Shown here in pieces: positions 46,414-56,219 of a DNA stretch of 64,000 nt. This stretch comes from Rhizobium sp. Root708. GTDB lineage: Bacteria; Pseudomonadota; Alphaproteobacteria; Rhizobiales; Rhizobiaceae. The notes beneath the pieces are model-generated. The model saw only the letters and a program-made list of their open reading frames with translations, was not told the origin of the DNA and made no database searches. Position 1 is the stretch's first letter. The number at the start of each line of letters is the position of its first letter. The DNA lies in the NCBI RefSeq assembly GCF_001429725.1, contig NZ_LMHV01000009.1, positions 7,001 through 71,000 on the forward strand, read 5' to 3'. The position numbers and the translations under genes are program-made.

Positions 46414-47261
46414 GCGCAGTATCCGGTGGAAATATGGTCGGTCGTTCGACCGGCGATCGCGTGATCCTTATCCTGGCCGTTGTCTGCGCAGTGATCATGA
46501 TGGCGCCGGTGCTCTGGGTGATTGGGCTGTCCCTCAAGGACAACAAGGAACTGATGGCGGATATGAACTCCGTCTTCCACGCGCCCTACACGATCACCAA
46601 CTACGTCAATATCCTGGCCACATCGTCGGTGTTCCGTTGGATCTTGAACAGCATTGTTGTCGCCGGCGGATTGACGCTCTTCACGCTGATCCTGGCATCG
46701 CTTGCAGGCTACGGCTTTGCTCGCCTGAACTTTCCGTTCCGCAACACGCTGTTCATTATCGTGTTGCTCGGGCTTGCCATTCCGGAACAGGCGGTGCTCA
46801 TCGCCCGCCATCAGATCTTCAGCTGGCTGAAGTTTCACAACACCTATCACGGTCTGATCCTGCCGGGGTTGTCGGCACCGTTCGGCGTGTTTCTGATGAC
46901 GCAATACTTCCGCGCCATTCCGAAGGAGCTCGACGAGGCGGCGCTGCTGGACAATGCCAGCCGCTTCAAGATCTTCTGGAAGGTCCTGCTGCCGTTGACG
47001 GTGCCCGCGCAGGCAACGCTCGGGATCTTCACCTTCCTTGGTGCCTGGAACGACTACTTCTGGCCGTTGATCTCGGGCACCAAGAAGGAAATGTACACAC
47101 TGACGATCGGCATAGCCTCGACACAGACAAACTTCGCGCAATCGGAGGGCCTCGGCTTCCTGATGTCGCAAGCGGTTTTCGCCGGTGCGCCGATCCTCAT
47201 ACTCTACCTGTTTTTCCAGAAATACATCGTGACGGCAGTATCGGGCGCCGCCGTGCGCTGA
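46410..47261 (+). CDS. sugar ABC importer permease, MalG/UgpE type
   Basis: 283 residues with six hydrophobic segments and the EAA loop IPKELDEAALLDNASRFKIFWKVLLP (in part, near 170-195). The ATG at 46410 overlaps the upstream stop (ATGA); a longer frame to 46305 is inside the upstream gene. LGAWNDYFWPLI near 210 is a common family segment. CUT1-class inner-membrane subunit. Confidence 0.92.
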   Translation: MSAVSGGNMVGRSTGDRVILILAVVCAVIMMAPVLWVIGLSLKDNKELMADMNSVFHAPYTITNYVNILATSSVFRWILNSIVVAGGLTLFTLILASLAGYGFARLNFPFRNTLFIIVLLGLAIPEQAVLIARHQIFSWLKFHNTYHGLILPGLSAPFGVFLMTQYFRAIPKELDEAALLDNASRFKIFWKVLLPLTVPAQATLGIFTFLGAWNDYFWPLISGTKKEMYTLTIGIASTQTNFAQSEGLGFLMSQAVFAGAPILILYLFFQKYIVTAVSGAAVR

Positions 47262-47340
47262 CGCCTGTCCCGCGATCAACCTGCTCCCGGGGAGGGGGCT
47301 TGAAGCCAAGGGTCGAAGACCCATTGTGGAGGAGATGGAA

Positions 47341-48666
47341 ATGACGCTTAATTTCAGAAAATACATGCTGGTGGCGGCTTCGGTCATCGCGCTTGCGGGT
47401 GCAAGCCCGGCTTTTGCCGCCACCGAGCTGACCGTGCAGCGCTTCTTCGGCGCCTGCGATGCAGACTGGGGCACCAACACCGATGTCACCAAGGCGGTCG
47501 GCGAGTGCGGCATCATCACGTCGCTGATCAACAAGTTCAACGCCGACAATCCGGATGTTCATGTGACCGTGACGACCGTCGAATGGCCGGGATACGACCA
47601 GTTGACGGCTCAGTTTGCTGCCGGCGACCCGCCAGATATCGTCACCATCCACCAGTCCGTCCTTGCCGACTACCAGTCCAAGGGCCTGATAATGCCGCTG
47701 GATGACGTCCTGAAGTCCGTTGGTGTTGCGTCTTCCGACTTCACGGATGCCAGCCTGAACGGCGTGACCAAGGACGGCAAGGTCTACGGCCTTCCGATCG
47801 ACAACTGGACCATGTTGTATCACATCAACCTGGACCTCTTCAAAAAGGCCGATCTGCTCAATGCCGACGGCACGCCGAAGCTCCCGACCAGCGTCGACGA
47901 ACTCCTGGCGCAGGCCAAGCAGTTCAAGGAGAAGACCGGCAAGCCGTACTTCGTTCAGAACCTCGCCAACGAAGTCGCTCTCTACACCCGTAATCTCTAT
48001 ACCTACCTGTTCCAGCAGGACTCGAACTTCTTTGCCGATCCGAAGCAGGTCAAGATCAACACGCCCGAGGCCAAGAAGGTCGTCGAGATGTATAAGGCGA
48101 TCTACGACAACGGCTACACGACCAAGGATCTCGACTACGCGGCTGGCATCAACGCCTTCCTCGCAGGCGAAGGCGGCGTTCATCTGAACGGTACCTGGGT
48201 GATCGGCGACTACACGGCATCCTCCGAGAAGGCAGGTACGGCTCTCAACGCCGGCGGTTACGCCGTCTATCCCTATCCGCAGCTCTTCCCGGGCAAGAAG
48301 TCGCAGTATGCCGACGGTCATAGCTGGGCAGTGTCGCAGAAGGACCGGAACGAAGAACAGACCGCCGCAATCGGCAAGTTCCTGAAGTTCTTCCATGACA
48401 ACGACTTCGACTGGTCGCGGACCGGCCACCTTCCGGCTGTCAAGGCGGTGCTGGATTCCGAACAGTTCAAGGCTCTGCCGCATCGTGACACGATCTCGGC
48501 GATCGCAACGCTTGGAACGCCACTGCCGTCCACCGTCCAGCGCCAGTTCGCAATTCAGGACATCATCGGCCAGGAAATGAGTGCTGCGATCACCGGCCAG
48601 AAAGAGGTCGACGCCGCGCTTACCGACATGGAGCAGCGTATCAACGATCTGCTCGCCAACATCTGA
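47341..48666 (+). CDS. sugar ABC importer, family 1 substrate-binding protein
   Basis: 441 residues. Residues 1-27 form a signal peptide cut near AFA-AT. The mature part is SBP_bac_1-like, with VTVTTVEWPGYDQLTAQFAAGDPPDIVTIHQS (in part) and GLPIDNWTMLYHINLDLFKKA. Two early cysteines (near 37 and 57) may form a disulfide. The ATG at 47341 is preceded by GGAGGAG; a start at 47326 is possible. Unusually, the binding protein is last in the operon. By context it should bind arabino-oligosaccharides or arabinose. Confidence 0.92.
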   Translation: MTLNFRKYMLVAASVIALAGASPAFAATELTVQRFFGACDADWGTNTDVTKAVGECGIITSLINKFNADNPDVHVTVTTVEWPGYDQLTAQFAAGDPPDIVTIHQSVLADYQSKGLIMPLDDVLKSVGVASSDFTDASLNGVTKDGKVYGLPIDNWTMLYHINLDLFKKADLLNADGTPKLPTSVDELLAQAKQFKEKTGKPYFVQNLANEVALYTRNLYTYLFQQDSNFFADPKQVKINTPEAKKVVEMYKAIYDNGYTTKDLDYAAGINAFLAGEGGVHLNGTWVIGDYTASSEKAGTALNAGGYAVYPYPQLFPGKKSQYADGHSWAVSQKDRNEEQTAAIGKFLKFFHDNDFDWSRTGHLPAVKAVLDSEQFKALPHRDTISAIATLGTPLPSTVQRQFAIQDIIGQEMSAAITGQKEVDAALTDMEQRINDLLANI

Positions 48667-48696
48667 GGCTCAACTCTCTCCCGAGCCTAGGAGCCG

Positions 48697-48725
48697 ATGC
48701 CCGCCGCTGGTCTCGCGGCGGGCAT
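48697..48725 (+). terminator. 11-bp stem-loop ending the arabinoside operon
   Basis: ATGCCCGCCGC (48697-48707) pairs with its exact reverse complement (48715-48725) round a 7-base loop, followed by a T-containing stretch. Likely terminator for the importer operon, and for the convergent dehydrogenase gene on the other strand. Confidence 0.8.
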
Positions 48726-48739
48726 TTCCGTTTGTTCGG

Positions 48740-50194
48740 TTAGGCAATGCCGCCAAGGCAGACGTACTTTATCTCGGTGAATTCCTCGATGCCGTACCTG
48801 GAGCCTTCGCGTCCGAGGCCTGACAGCTTGACGCCGCCGAACGGCGCTTCGGCGGTCGAAATCAGCCCCGTGTTGACGCCGACCATTCCATATTCAAGCG
48901 CCTCGGCGACGCGGAACACGCGGGCGAGATCCTTTGCATAGAAATAGGACGCCAGACCAAACTCGGTGTCGTTGGCCTGTGCGATGACATCAGCCTCGTC
49001 CTTGAACCGGAAGAGCGGTGCCACCGGACCGAAAGTCTCTTCGCGGGCAACGGCCATATCCTTGGTTACGCCTGCAAGCACGGTCGCCTCGTAGAAAGTG
49101 CCACCAAGCGGATGGCGCTTGCCGCCGACGACGACCTTGGCACCCTTGGCGACGGCATCGAAGACATGCTCTTCGACCTTTTCGAGCGCCGGCTTGTCGA
49201 TCAACGGTCCGAGAACAACACCGTCGTCGAAGCCGTTGCCCGTCTTCAGTTTCCCAACGGCCGCCGCAAGCTTCTCGGCAAATGCCTCGTAGACGCCGTC
49301 CTGGACGTAGAGGCGATTGGCGCAAACGCAGGTCTGGCCGTTGTTGCGGTATTTCGCGATAAGAGCGCCCTCGACGGCGGCATCGAGGTCGGCATCATCA
49401 AAGACGATAAAGGGGGCGTTGCCGCCGAGCTCGAGGCCGAGCTTCTTGATGGTCGGTGCACTCTGCTTATAGAGTTCCGCACCCACTTCCGTCGACCCGG
49501 TAAACGTCAGTTTGCGGACGGTCGGATTGGCCGTCATCTCCGCGCCGATCTCGCGCGCGGAGCCGGTCACGACTGAGAACAGTCCCTTCGGCAGTCCGGC
49601 GCGCTCGGCCAGAACGGCAATTGCGATTGCCGAGAACGGCGTCTGGCTGGCTGGCTTCAGGACCATCGCGCAACCGGCTGCAAACGCCGGACCGGCTTTT
49701 CGCGTGATCATCGCGTTGGGGAAATTCCAGGGCGTGATTGCCGCCACAACGCCGATCGGCTGTTTCATCACCATGATGCGCTTGTCCGGCTGATGCCCGG
49801 GGATCAGGTCGCCATAGATGCGCCGTCCCTCCTCGGCGAACCATTCGATGAAACTTGCACCGTAGACAATTTCACCGGCCGCTTCGGCGAGTGGCTTGCC
49901 TTGCTCAAGGGTCAGGATGCGGCCGAGATCATCCTTGTTCTCGACCATCAATTCGAACCACTTGCGGAGAATGGCCGAACGCTCCTTGGCGGTCCGTGCG
50001 GCCCAAGCCTTTTGCGCGACGCTTGCGGCATCGATGGCCGCCTTTGTCTCGGCGGTGCCAAGCTTCGGGACGCGGCCGATGATTTCGCCCGTCGCCGGAT
50101 TGTTGACCCCGATGGCGTTCTTCGGATCGGCTTCGATCCACTCGCCGCCGACAAGAGCTGCTTCCCGAAAAAGGCTTGTGTCTTTCAGATGCAT
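48740..50194 (-). CDS. gabD: NAD(P)-dependent succinate-semialdehyde dehydrogenase
   Basis: 484 residues, near the E. coli GabD length. ITPWNFPNAMITRKAGPAFAAGC (in part) is the cofactor region, LELGGNAPF has the catalytic glutamate, NNGQTCVCANRLY the nucleophilic cysteine, and EETFGPVAPLFRF the C-terminal motif. Oxidises succinate semialdehyde to succinate, feeding the TCA cycle from GABA or related compounds. The ATG at 50194 follows GGATGGAA; starts at 50203 and 50236 are possible. Substrate range is inferred from close overall likeness to GabD. In an arabinose context, an alternative is alpha-ketoglutarate semialdehyde dehydrogenase. Confidence 0.85.
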   Translation of the reverse strand: MHLKDTSLFREAALVGGEWIEADPKNAIGVNNPATGEIIGRVPKLGTAETKAAIDAASVAQKAWAARTAKERSAILRKWFELMVENKDDLGRILTLEQGKPLAEAAGEIVYGASFIEWFAEEGRRIYGDLIPGHQPDKRIMVMKQPIGVVAAITPWNFPNAMITRKAGPAFAAGCAMVLKPASQTPFSAIAIAVLAERAGLPKGLFSVVTGSAREIGAEMTANPTVRKLTFTGSTEVGAELYKQSAPTIKKLGLELGGNAPFIVFDDADLDAAVEGALIAKYRNNGQTCVCANRLYVQDGVYEAFAEKLAAAVGKLKTGNGFDDGVVLGPLIDKPALEKVEEHVFDAVAKGAKVVVGGKRHPLGGTFYEATVLAGVTKDMAVAREETFGPVAPLFRFKDEADVIAQANDTEFGLASYFYAKDLARVFRVAEALEYGMVGVNTGLISTAEAPFGGVKLSGLGREGSRYGIEEFTEIKYVCLGGIA

Positions 50195-50290
50195 GATTTC
50201 CATCCCGATTATGTCTGGCCGTGCCATCCAGTCCATTAGTTGGGCGGATTGTGCGACGTGTCAAACTGTGGCGGAAATTCTGTTCGCTCG

Positions 50291-52630
50291 TCAATCAACC
50301 GTATCGGGATGCGTGGCGGCCTTCAGATCGGCCAAGCCGCGATAGCCATCCTTGTTGCCTGTCGCGGCAGCCGCGTTGAAGATGCGCTCGGCATCGCCAT
50401 ACATTTGCAGATTGAGATAGCAGTACCCGCGCAGCACCATCAGGTCGATCCGCTCCTGCTGCAATTGCGCGCGCTGGTCCAGATAGACGAGGGTCTCGCG
50501 ATAGCGCTTTGCGCCGTATGCGGACAATGCCCGGTCGGAGAGAATAGCGACCTGAAGCTCAGCGGCGCGCTGGCGGCTCTGGGGAGCCTTGGTCGCGGCG
50601 ACTGCGGCGTTGTTGGACAGCCCCGCTCTCAGATAGGCAAGGCTCTGGCCGTAGGCCGCGTCTTCCCGCGCCTTCCGCGTCGGGCTCGCAAGGGCCGCCT
50701 CGAAAGCTTCGACGGCTTCCATCGGGCGGTTGAGGTCCATGAGGCACCATCCACGCGTCAACGCGCTGCCAGGATCGAGCAGACGAGCGTCGACGGTCGT
50801 CGAGCAGCCACGCGCTGTCCTGCCGCCTCGTTGGACGGCCACTGTTCGCATGGCGGGTCTCGCCATGGTCGGTGCCTGCGCGACATCAACGGTCGAAGCC
50901 GGCGCCGTCGTTGTCCGTGGTTGGGCTGCGAGCGGAGACGCCGGCGACTGTGATACCGGCTGTACGCCTGCCGGAACCGGCGCTGCGATCTGGGCCGGTG
51001 GGGTCAGCGAAGACGTATCGCCGAGGTGGGCAATCCGTTCCGATCGTCCCGCCCAAAGGCGCTGCACGTCCTGCACGCCCTTCCGGTCGTTCAGTTGCTC
51101 GAGGGTGATCGCCAATCCGTAGGCGGAGGGTTCGTCGTCGGCCTTCCAGCGCAGGGCAGTGTCGAACCAGCGCGCAGCCGTCTGCGGTTGATTGAGGGTA
51201 CGCGCGTACCAGCCGAACTGCTGGGCGGTTGGAACGTATTTCTCAGCTATCACGACCGTCGCGATACGACCGAGGACGGTCTCGCTCAGATTTGCGGGCG
51301 GTTGAAGCGCCATCAAGTTGGCCGTCGCGGCGAGATAGGTTGCCTTCGCATCGTCGGAATCGTCGTGCCACTTGAACATGACATCCTCGGCTTCCTGTGG
51401 CTTTTTCTCGGCTATCAACGCCAAGGCAAGGCCCTGTGAGGCACTTGCCGAGTCTTCCTTGCTGCGTGCCGCGCGGAACCATTTTTCCGCGTCCGCGTAG
51501 TTTTCACGCCGCACCTGATACCAGCCAAGCAGGAGGTTGTCGGACACCAGCCCCTGCGCCGCCGCAAGCTTCTCGACCACTGAAATGTATTCGGGAGCAA
51601 CCGCGAGATTGGCATCCGCGTTTCCGGCTGCAACGAAGGTTCGCGCCAGGTCGTTGCGGATGCTGTCGAACTCGCGACCGCCGTTTCCGTCGGGCCGCTC
51701 AAGCGCGAGGAGGGGCTGAATGGCGCCATAAGGCAAGAGAGCAGATGCCTTTTGTACGGTCGCCAACCGCTCTTGCGGATTGGTGCAGCTCTTCAGAATA
51801 TAGCCGTAGGCATCCTGTCCGCGGTGGGCACGGTTCGTGCGCACGAAAGCCTCGGCAACGCGCCAGAGGATGTCGATGTCGCTGCAGGTGAGAAGGCTTG
51901 GGGTGTTCGCACCGATATCGACAACCGTGGCATATTGCTTGAGATCAGAGGCGTTGACGAGCCGAGCGCGGGCTTCAGCGACATCCAATCTGTCAAGAAG
52001 ATCCGCGGGCGGTTGCCAGCCAGCCTCCACCGTCTGTCGGTCGGTGATTGCTTTTCTCAGTTCGGCATAGCGGCCCTCCGAGTAGAGGCTCCACATGGTC
52101 TCAAGCTGTTTGTCGCCGCTTTGCGGAACCGCCAACGGGTCGGCAGGCGGCACCCAGTTCGGGTAGAGAGCCTGGAGGCGCGAGATTTCTGCTTGAAGAC
52201 GAGCCTTGTCGCCACGGCTGGCGAAATAGCGAAGCGCGCTTTCGTCGACCTTCGGCTGATTGGCGGCCTGGGTTGGCGGCGCTGCCTGAGTGGGCGCTGG
52301 CGTCGCTGCCGGTGCCGGAGTCGAGGGCGCCGCCTGGGCGACGTCGTTCATCGGTTCCGGAGCAGCCGGCGGCGCAGCAGGCGTGGATGGAGGAGCGGTG
52401 CCAGCCGCCGCCTGGATCTGATCGGCAACGAGGTCGAGATCGCGGGGAGAATTCTGCGAAGGTGTCTCGGGACCGGTGATGCGCCCCATCAACATCAGCT
52501 GCGGTGCCGACCGTCCTGGCGTCGCCAGGCCAAGCGCTTCCTGGATCGCAACGCGATCCTTCAGCGCGGTGACCAGACCGGCCACAACGACAGCAACACC
52601 AACTGCTATGAAAGAGGATCTCACAGACAC
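50291..52630 (-). CDS. TPR protein of the cellulose operon (BcsK type)
   Basis: 779 residues. One membrane helix or signal anchor at 5-24, then a proline/alanine-rich linker (about 75-125), a large helical part with tetratricopeptide-like repeats (about 130-540), a second low-complexity linker (about 545-610) and more repeats to the end (AEIFNAAAATGN). Such proteins replace the outer-membrane BcsC scaffold in rhizobial cellulose operons, but no beta-barrel domain is visible here, so export across the outer membrane would need another protein. Overlaps bcsZ by 10 bp. Confidence 0.8.
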   Translation of the reverse strand: MSVRSSFIAVGVAVVVAGLVTALKDRVAIQEALGLATPGRSAPQLMLMGRITGPETPSQNSPRDLDLVADQIQAAAGTAPPSTPAAPPAAPEPMNDVAQAAPSTPAPAATPAPTQAAPPTQAANQPKVDESALRYFASRGDKARLQAEISRLQALYPNWVPPADPLAVPQSGDKQLETMWSLYSEGRYAELRKAITDRQTVEAGWQPPADLLDRLDVAEARARLVNASDLKQYATVVDIGANTPSLLTCSDIDILWRVAEAFVRTNRAHRGQDAYGYILKSCTNPQERLATVQKASALLPYGAIQPLLALERPDGNGGREFDSIRNDLARTFVAAGNADANLAVAPEYISVVEKLAAAQGLVSDNLLLGWYQVRRENYADAEKWFRAARSKEDSASASQGLALALIAEKKPQEAEDVMFKWHDDSDDAKATYLAATANLMALQPPANLSETVLGRIATVVIAEKYVPTAQQFGWYARTLNQPQTAARWFDTALRWKADDEPSAYGLAITLEQLNDRKGVQDVQRLWAGRSERIAHLGDTSSLTPPAQIAAPVPAGVQPVSQSPASPLAAQPRTTTAPASTVDVAQAPTMARPAMRTVAVQRGGRTARGCSTTVDARLLDPGSALTRGWCLMDLNRPMEAVEAFEAALASPTRKAREDAAYGQSLAYLRAGLSNNAAVAATKAPQSRQRAAELQVAILSDRALSAYGAKRYRETLVYLDQRAQLQQERIDLMVLRGYCYLNLQMYGDAERIFNAAAATGNKDGYRGLADLKAATHPDTVD

Positions 52631-53670
52631 TCCGGATGTTTCTCCCCGACGAAAGCCAGCCCGAGGAGCTGAAGCGTGGATGGATAATACAGCGACGGCG
52701 CAAACTGCCGGGACGACGCAGGAATCTTTGTCCCACGGGTTACACAGGCCACAACATCGTTAACAATTCGATAACCGGGGTCCGGCAGCGATTGCTTCGG
52801 GCGACCGCTCGGCAGGTCGAATGTCGCCGGTGCTCCGTCGCCTGCCGTCATTCCGGTTGTAAGGCGATTGAGCAGCGCCTTGTCGGTCACACCGGCACGG
52901 GCCAGATAAAGCGGAATGCGAATGGCGTTGTAGCCAAACTCTGGATCGAAGCCTTCTGCGGGCTGCGGATGGCGGTTCAGGCTAACCCAGTCGGCCGGGA
53001 GCTTCCGCGGCCCGAATTGCATGTCACGCAAGAGCGCCATGCCGTCGTCCGTCAATGTCTGCCAAGCGTCCGAAGGAGCGAGAACGGCCATGACGGGAAT
53101 GGCCTCGAAGATGAGGTAAGATGGGTTGACGACCGGCCCATCCTTGCGGCCGGGAGCCATGAACCCCTCGGCACCGGGCAATAGAATTGTGCGCCCGCCA
53201 GACTTTACGACGACGTTGGACAGGAGCGCTTCTGCGATCTTGGTTGCGGCTGTCAGGTAGTTCTGTTTGCGCCAGGATGAACCCGCCATCGCCAGTGCAT
53301 AGGCAATCAGGATGTCGCCGTCGGACGCGTTGTTGGTGTCTGTGACGTGCGGCGTTACGGTCGGATCCCATTTCCACACCGCAAGTCCGTCATCTCGCAG
53401 AAGCAGTTCCGTCCGCGTGAAGTACCAGATCTGCTCGAAGTCGGAGGGGTTGTTGGCAAGGTAGGCAAGAAGGAGCCCATAGCCCTGTCCCTCGCTGTGG
53501 CTGATACCGCCATTGGCATTATCGATGATCCGGCCGCTGGCATCGAGGAACTTGGCCTTGTAAGCCTCCCATGCCTGCGCAGGGATGGTCGGGCTCTGCG
53601 CCGAGGCCGGCGCGCAAACGCAGAACAGCCCCATGCAGAGCGCAAGGATGAAGCTTTGCAGCACCCTCAT
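52621..53670 (-). CDS. bcsZ: periplasmic endo-1,4-beta-glucanase, GH8
   Basis: 349 residues. Residues 1-24 are a signal peptide (cut near ASA-QS). Glu60 in SHSEGQGYGLLLA is the general acid; Asp in NNASDGDILIAYAL near 117-119 and EFGYNAIRIPLYLARAG near 262 complete the family site. In cellulose operons this hydrolase trims or aligns glucan during export and is needed for normal synthesis. Overlaps bcsB by 4 bp (ATGA). Confidence 0.95.
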   Translation of the reverse strand: MRVLQSFILALCMGLFCVCAPASAQSPTIPAQAWEAYKAKFLDASGRIIDNANGGISHSEGQGYGLLLAYLANNPSDFEQIWYFTRTELLLRDDGLAVWKWDPTVTPHVTDTNNASDGDILIAYALAMAGSSWRKQNYLTAATKIAEALLSNVVVKSGGRTILLPGAEGFMAPGRKDGPVVNPSYLIFEAIPVMAVLAPSDAWQTLTDDGMALLRDMQFGPRKLPADWVSLNRHPQPAEGFDPEFGYNAIRIPLYLARAGVTDKALLNRLTTGMTAGDGAPATFDLPSGRPKQSLPDPGYRIVNDVVACVTRGTKIPASSRQFAPSLYYPSTLQLLGLAFVGEKHPECL

Positions 53671-56219
53671 TGCTTTCTGCCCAGCCGCCCCAGCATGCTT
53701 GCCGTGGTGACCCCGATCAGCAGGGCCAGGGCAACCAGCAGGAATACGTAGGAGAGAATGTTGGTTGAAAGCCAGTTGGCTGCGATCAAGCGATAGTTCG
53801 CGAGGCTCCATTGGTCCGAGGTGACAAAGTCGAAGCGGCTGACGGGCACGCTGTCGATTTTGCCGGTGCTCGCCGAGTAGGTGGTGATGTGACCTGCGAT
53901 CTGTGGCCAGCGCGCCTGAGCCGTGATCGCGTTGGCGCCGTCGCGGAGGTCCTTTGCCGATGGTGCCGTTACAACGGTCCAGGTCGCGTCGCCGGTGGCG
54001 CTGCGTCCCTGGGCAACCATGAAGCTGTTGCTGTTCGAAGGTGAGAACTGGTCCTCGGCGCCGGGCACGAACTGCAGGGAGCTGAGGGACATATCGAAAT
54101 TGCGTCGCAGCCACTCCTGGAACGAGGTGATCTGGCCGCGCCAGACACCGCCGCTGACCTTGGAGCGCCATTCGTCGAACATGACGGTGGTTTCCGTCTG
54201 CGTCGTCTGGGTGGCGGCAAGCGGGCGCCAGCCTGCCTGGCTGGTCGTTGCGATGTTCATCTGCGTGAGCACCGCTGGCGGCATTTGCGAGATCGAACCG
54301 ACGAAAATGGCGTCACGTTCGCCGATGGCACCGGGAGACGCCGCGGGCTCGACTTCAATCGGGCGGCCGGCGACGATCGCCATCTGCGCAAGAATGGTTG
54401 CTGTTGCAGACAGTGTGTCGGGATCGACGCGATCGATGAACAGCGGGATCGCCTGCGTGGCGCGACCGTAGGGGTAGCCGGTGCCTGCAAAGGCTGCAAG
54501 ATTGGGGCGCTGCCCAACGCGCGCGAAGTCAGGAATATGAAGTTCGCTTGTATCGAACAGCGCAAATCGCGGCCCGCTACCGGCTGTCGTGCCGGGTACG
54601 CAAATGTCGTCTTCCTTGGTGAGCAAAATGGCTTCCAATGACAGGGTGTTCAGTCCTGGCTTGAAGTGCCGCATCGTGACCCGGATCGGCAGATGCCGGA
54701 AGATGCCGCCGCCCGACGCGGTGATCGGCAGCGTCGAGGCGATATTGCCGTTTACGTAGATATCCACATGGCTGCCGGGCTGCACGGTCTGCGTATAGGC
54801 GGCATCGAGCAGAACTGTCGCCTCGCCATAGGCATTGGCGTAAAAATCCGCGGGGACAGCGACATTGAAGCTGGTCCGGAAACGCCTGCCGGAAAATTCA
54901 CTCGACTTCACGCCCAATTGCGAAAGGGCGATCGTCTTGTCGGAGAAGACGAGCGGTGCGTCGGGTGCGGTCCAGCGCTGGGTTGCCACCACGTCGCGCC
55001 GGACGCTCGGTGCGCGGTCCGTCGTTGCAACGATCGTTTCGATGGCGGAGGAGATCGATGGCCACGAAGGTCCGGTGACCAGAAGCACCGGTGCTCCGGT
55101 GCGTGGGTCGGTGGCAAACGTCGCCATGGGAGCCGCCTGGGCTGCCACTGGCACGGCGAAGACAGGCTGCAATTCCGCCGGAGTGCCGACCAGAACGGTC
55201 ATCTTGCCCGGGCCGGATTGCGGCAGCGTTCCGGTGCTGAACGAGAATGTCTCATTGGGCATGCCGCTCAAGACGGCAATGCCCTGCACGAGCCGCAGCA
55301 GTGGCTTGGTTGTTCCCGGTTGCTCCAGTGCCGGTACGACGAAATTGAACTCGGTCTTTCCGGTGCCATCGACGCCGATCGCTCGGATGGCGTCGGTGCT
55401 GGAGAGCCTTGCGGCTTCCTCACCCGCAAAGCTCAGGTAGGTCTTCGAGGGGTCGATGTCGGACCAGAGCTCGTAAGTCGACTGCACGGTGCAATCCGTG
55501 CGGTGGCGATGCGTCGCCTCGAACGTCAGGAGATTGGCGCCGGGTTGCAGCAGCCGTGGCGGGACATCGAACGTCACATTCGACTGGCCATCCGGCGAAC
55601 CGACCTGCTGTTGGCCGATCACGCGGTTGTTGAGGAGGACTGTGAATTCGGATGCCTCAGGCGCAACCACGATCGCGTTCTGGTAGGCGAAGTTGAACTT
55701 CGCCGGAGCGGCGGCCTGTTCGGGCGTGAGATAGATGGACCAGGACTTCCGATCATATTCGCCGTCAAAGCCTAGCTTGGCCGAGGGAATGAGGTAGCGC
55801 AACACCCCGCCCTGTGGGGGCTGACCCGGTTGAGCGGCGGCTGTGGTCGTAGCAGGTGCCGACGGCGCGCCTTGCGGAGCTTGCGCGGGCTGCATCGGAG
55901 CCGGCTGGCTGGGAACGACCGGTGTTACGGGTATGATCGCCGGGGGGGTATCGGTCGCTGGAGCAGGAGCCGCCGAGAAGGGGGGAACAATGCTTGGTTT
56001 GGGCGCCTCTACCTGTGCTGGAGCGCTTGGGGCTGGTGTTGCTGGAACCGGCGCAACGGCGGGCGCTTGTGGTGTCGGCGGAACAACGGGCAGCGTAAGA
56101 CGCGGCGCTGCCGGCGCCGTCGTGCGCTCACCCGACATATCGAACGGTGTGGTTTGAGCAAGGGCGACGGCGGTGCAGGTCGTAACCAGAAGCAGGACGG
56201 CGGAGGCGAGTTGCTTCAT
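53667..56219 (-). CDS. bcsB: cellulose synthase regulatory subunit
   Basis: 850 residues: signal peptide 1-21, a proline/alanine/glutamine-rich stretch (about 30-140) longer than usual, then alternating carbohydrate-binding and flavodoxin-like modules (RYLIPSAKLGFDGEYDRKSWSIYLTPEQA in part) and a C-terminal membrane anchor (about 820-842). BcsB lies in the periplasm and feeds the growing glucan from BcsA. Its start codon overlaps the bcsA stop by one base (TGATG). Confidence 0.95.
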   Translation of the reverse strand: MKQLASAVLLLVTTCTAVALAQTTPFDMSGERTTAPAAPRLTLPVVPPTPQAPAVAPVPATPAPSAPAQVEAPKPSIVPPFSAAPAPATDTPPAIIPVTPVVPSQPAPMQPAQAPQGAPSAPATTTAAAQPGQPPQGGVLRYLIPSAKLGFDGEYDRKSWSIYLTPEQAAAPAKFNFAYQNAIVVAPEASEFTVLLNNRVIGQQQVGSPDGQSNVTFDVPPRLLQPGANLLTFEATHRHRTDCTVQSTYELWSDIDPSKTYLSFAGEEAARLSSTDAIRAIGVDGTGKTEFNFVVPALEQPGTTKPLLRLVQGIAVLSGMPNETFSFSTGTLPQSGPGKMTVLVGTPAELQPVFAVPVAAQAAPMATFATDPRTGAPVLLVTGPSWPSISSAIETIVATTDRAPSVRRDVVATQRWTAPDAPLVFSDKTIALSQLGVKSSEFSGRRFRTSFNVAVPADFYANAYGEATVLLDAAYTQTVQPGSHVDIYVNGNIASTLPITASGGGIFRHLPIRVTMRHFKPGLNTLSLEAILLTKEDDICVPGTTAGSGPRFALFDTSELHIPDFARVGQRPNLAAFAGTGYPYGRATQAIPLFIDRVDPDTLSATATILAQMAIVAGRPIEVEPAASPGAIGERDAIFVGSISQMPPAVLTQMNIATTSQAGWRPLAATQTTQTETTVMFDEWRSKVSGGVWRGQITSFQEWLRRNFDMSLSSLQFVPGAEDQFSPSNSNSFMVAQGRSATGDATWTVVTAPSAKDLRDGANAITAQARWPQIAGHITTYSASTGKIDSVPVSRFDFVTSDQWSLANYRLIAANWLSTNILSYVFLLVALALLIGVTTASMLGRLGRKQ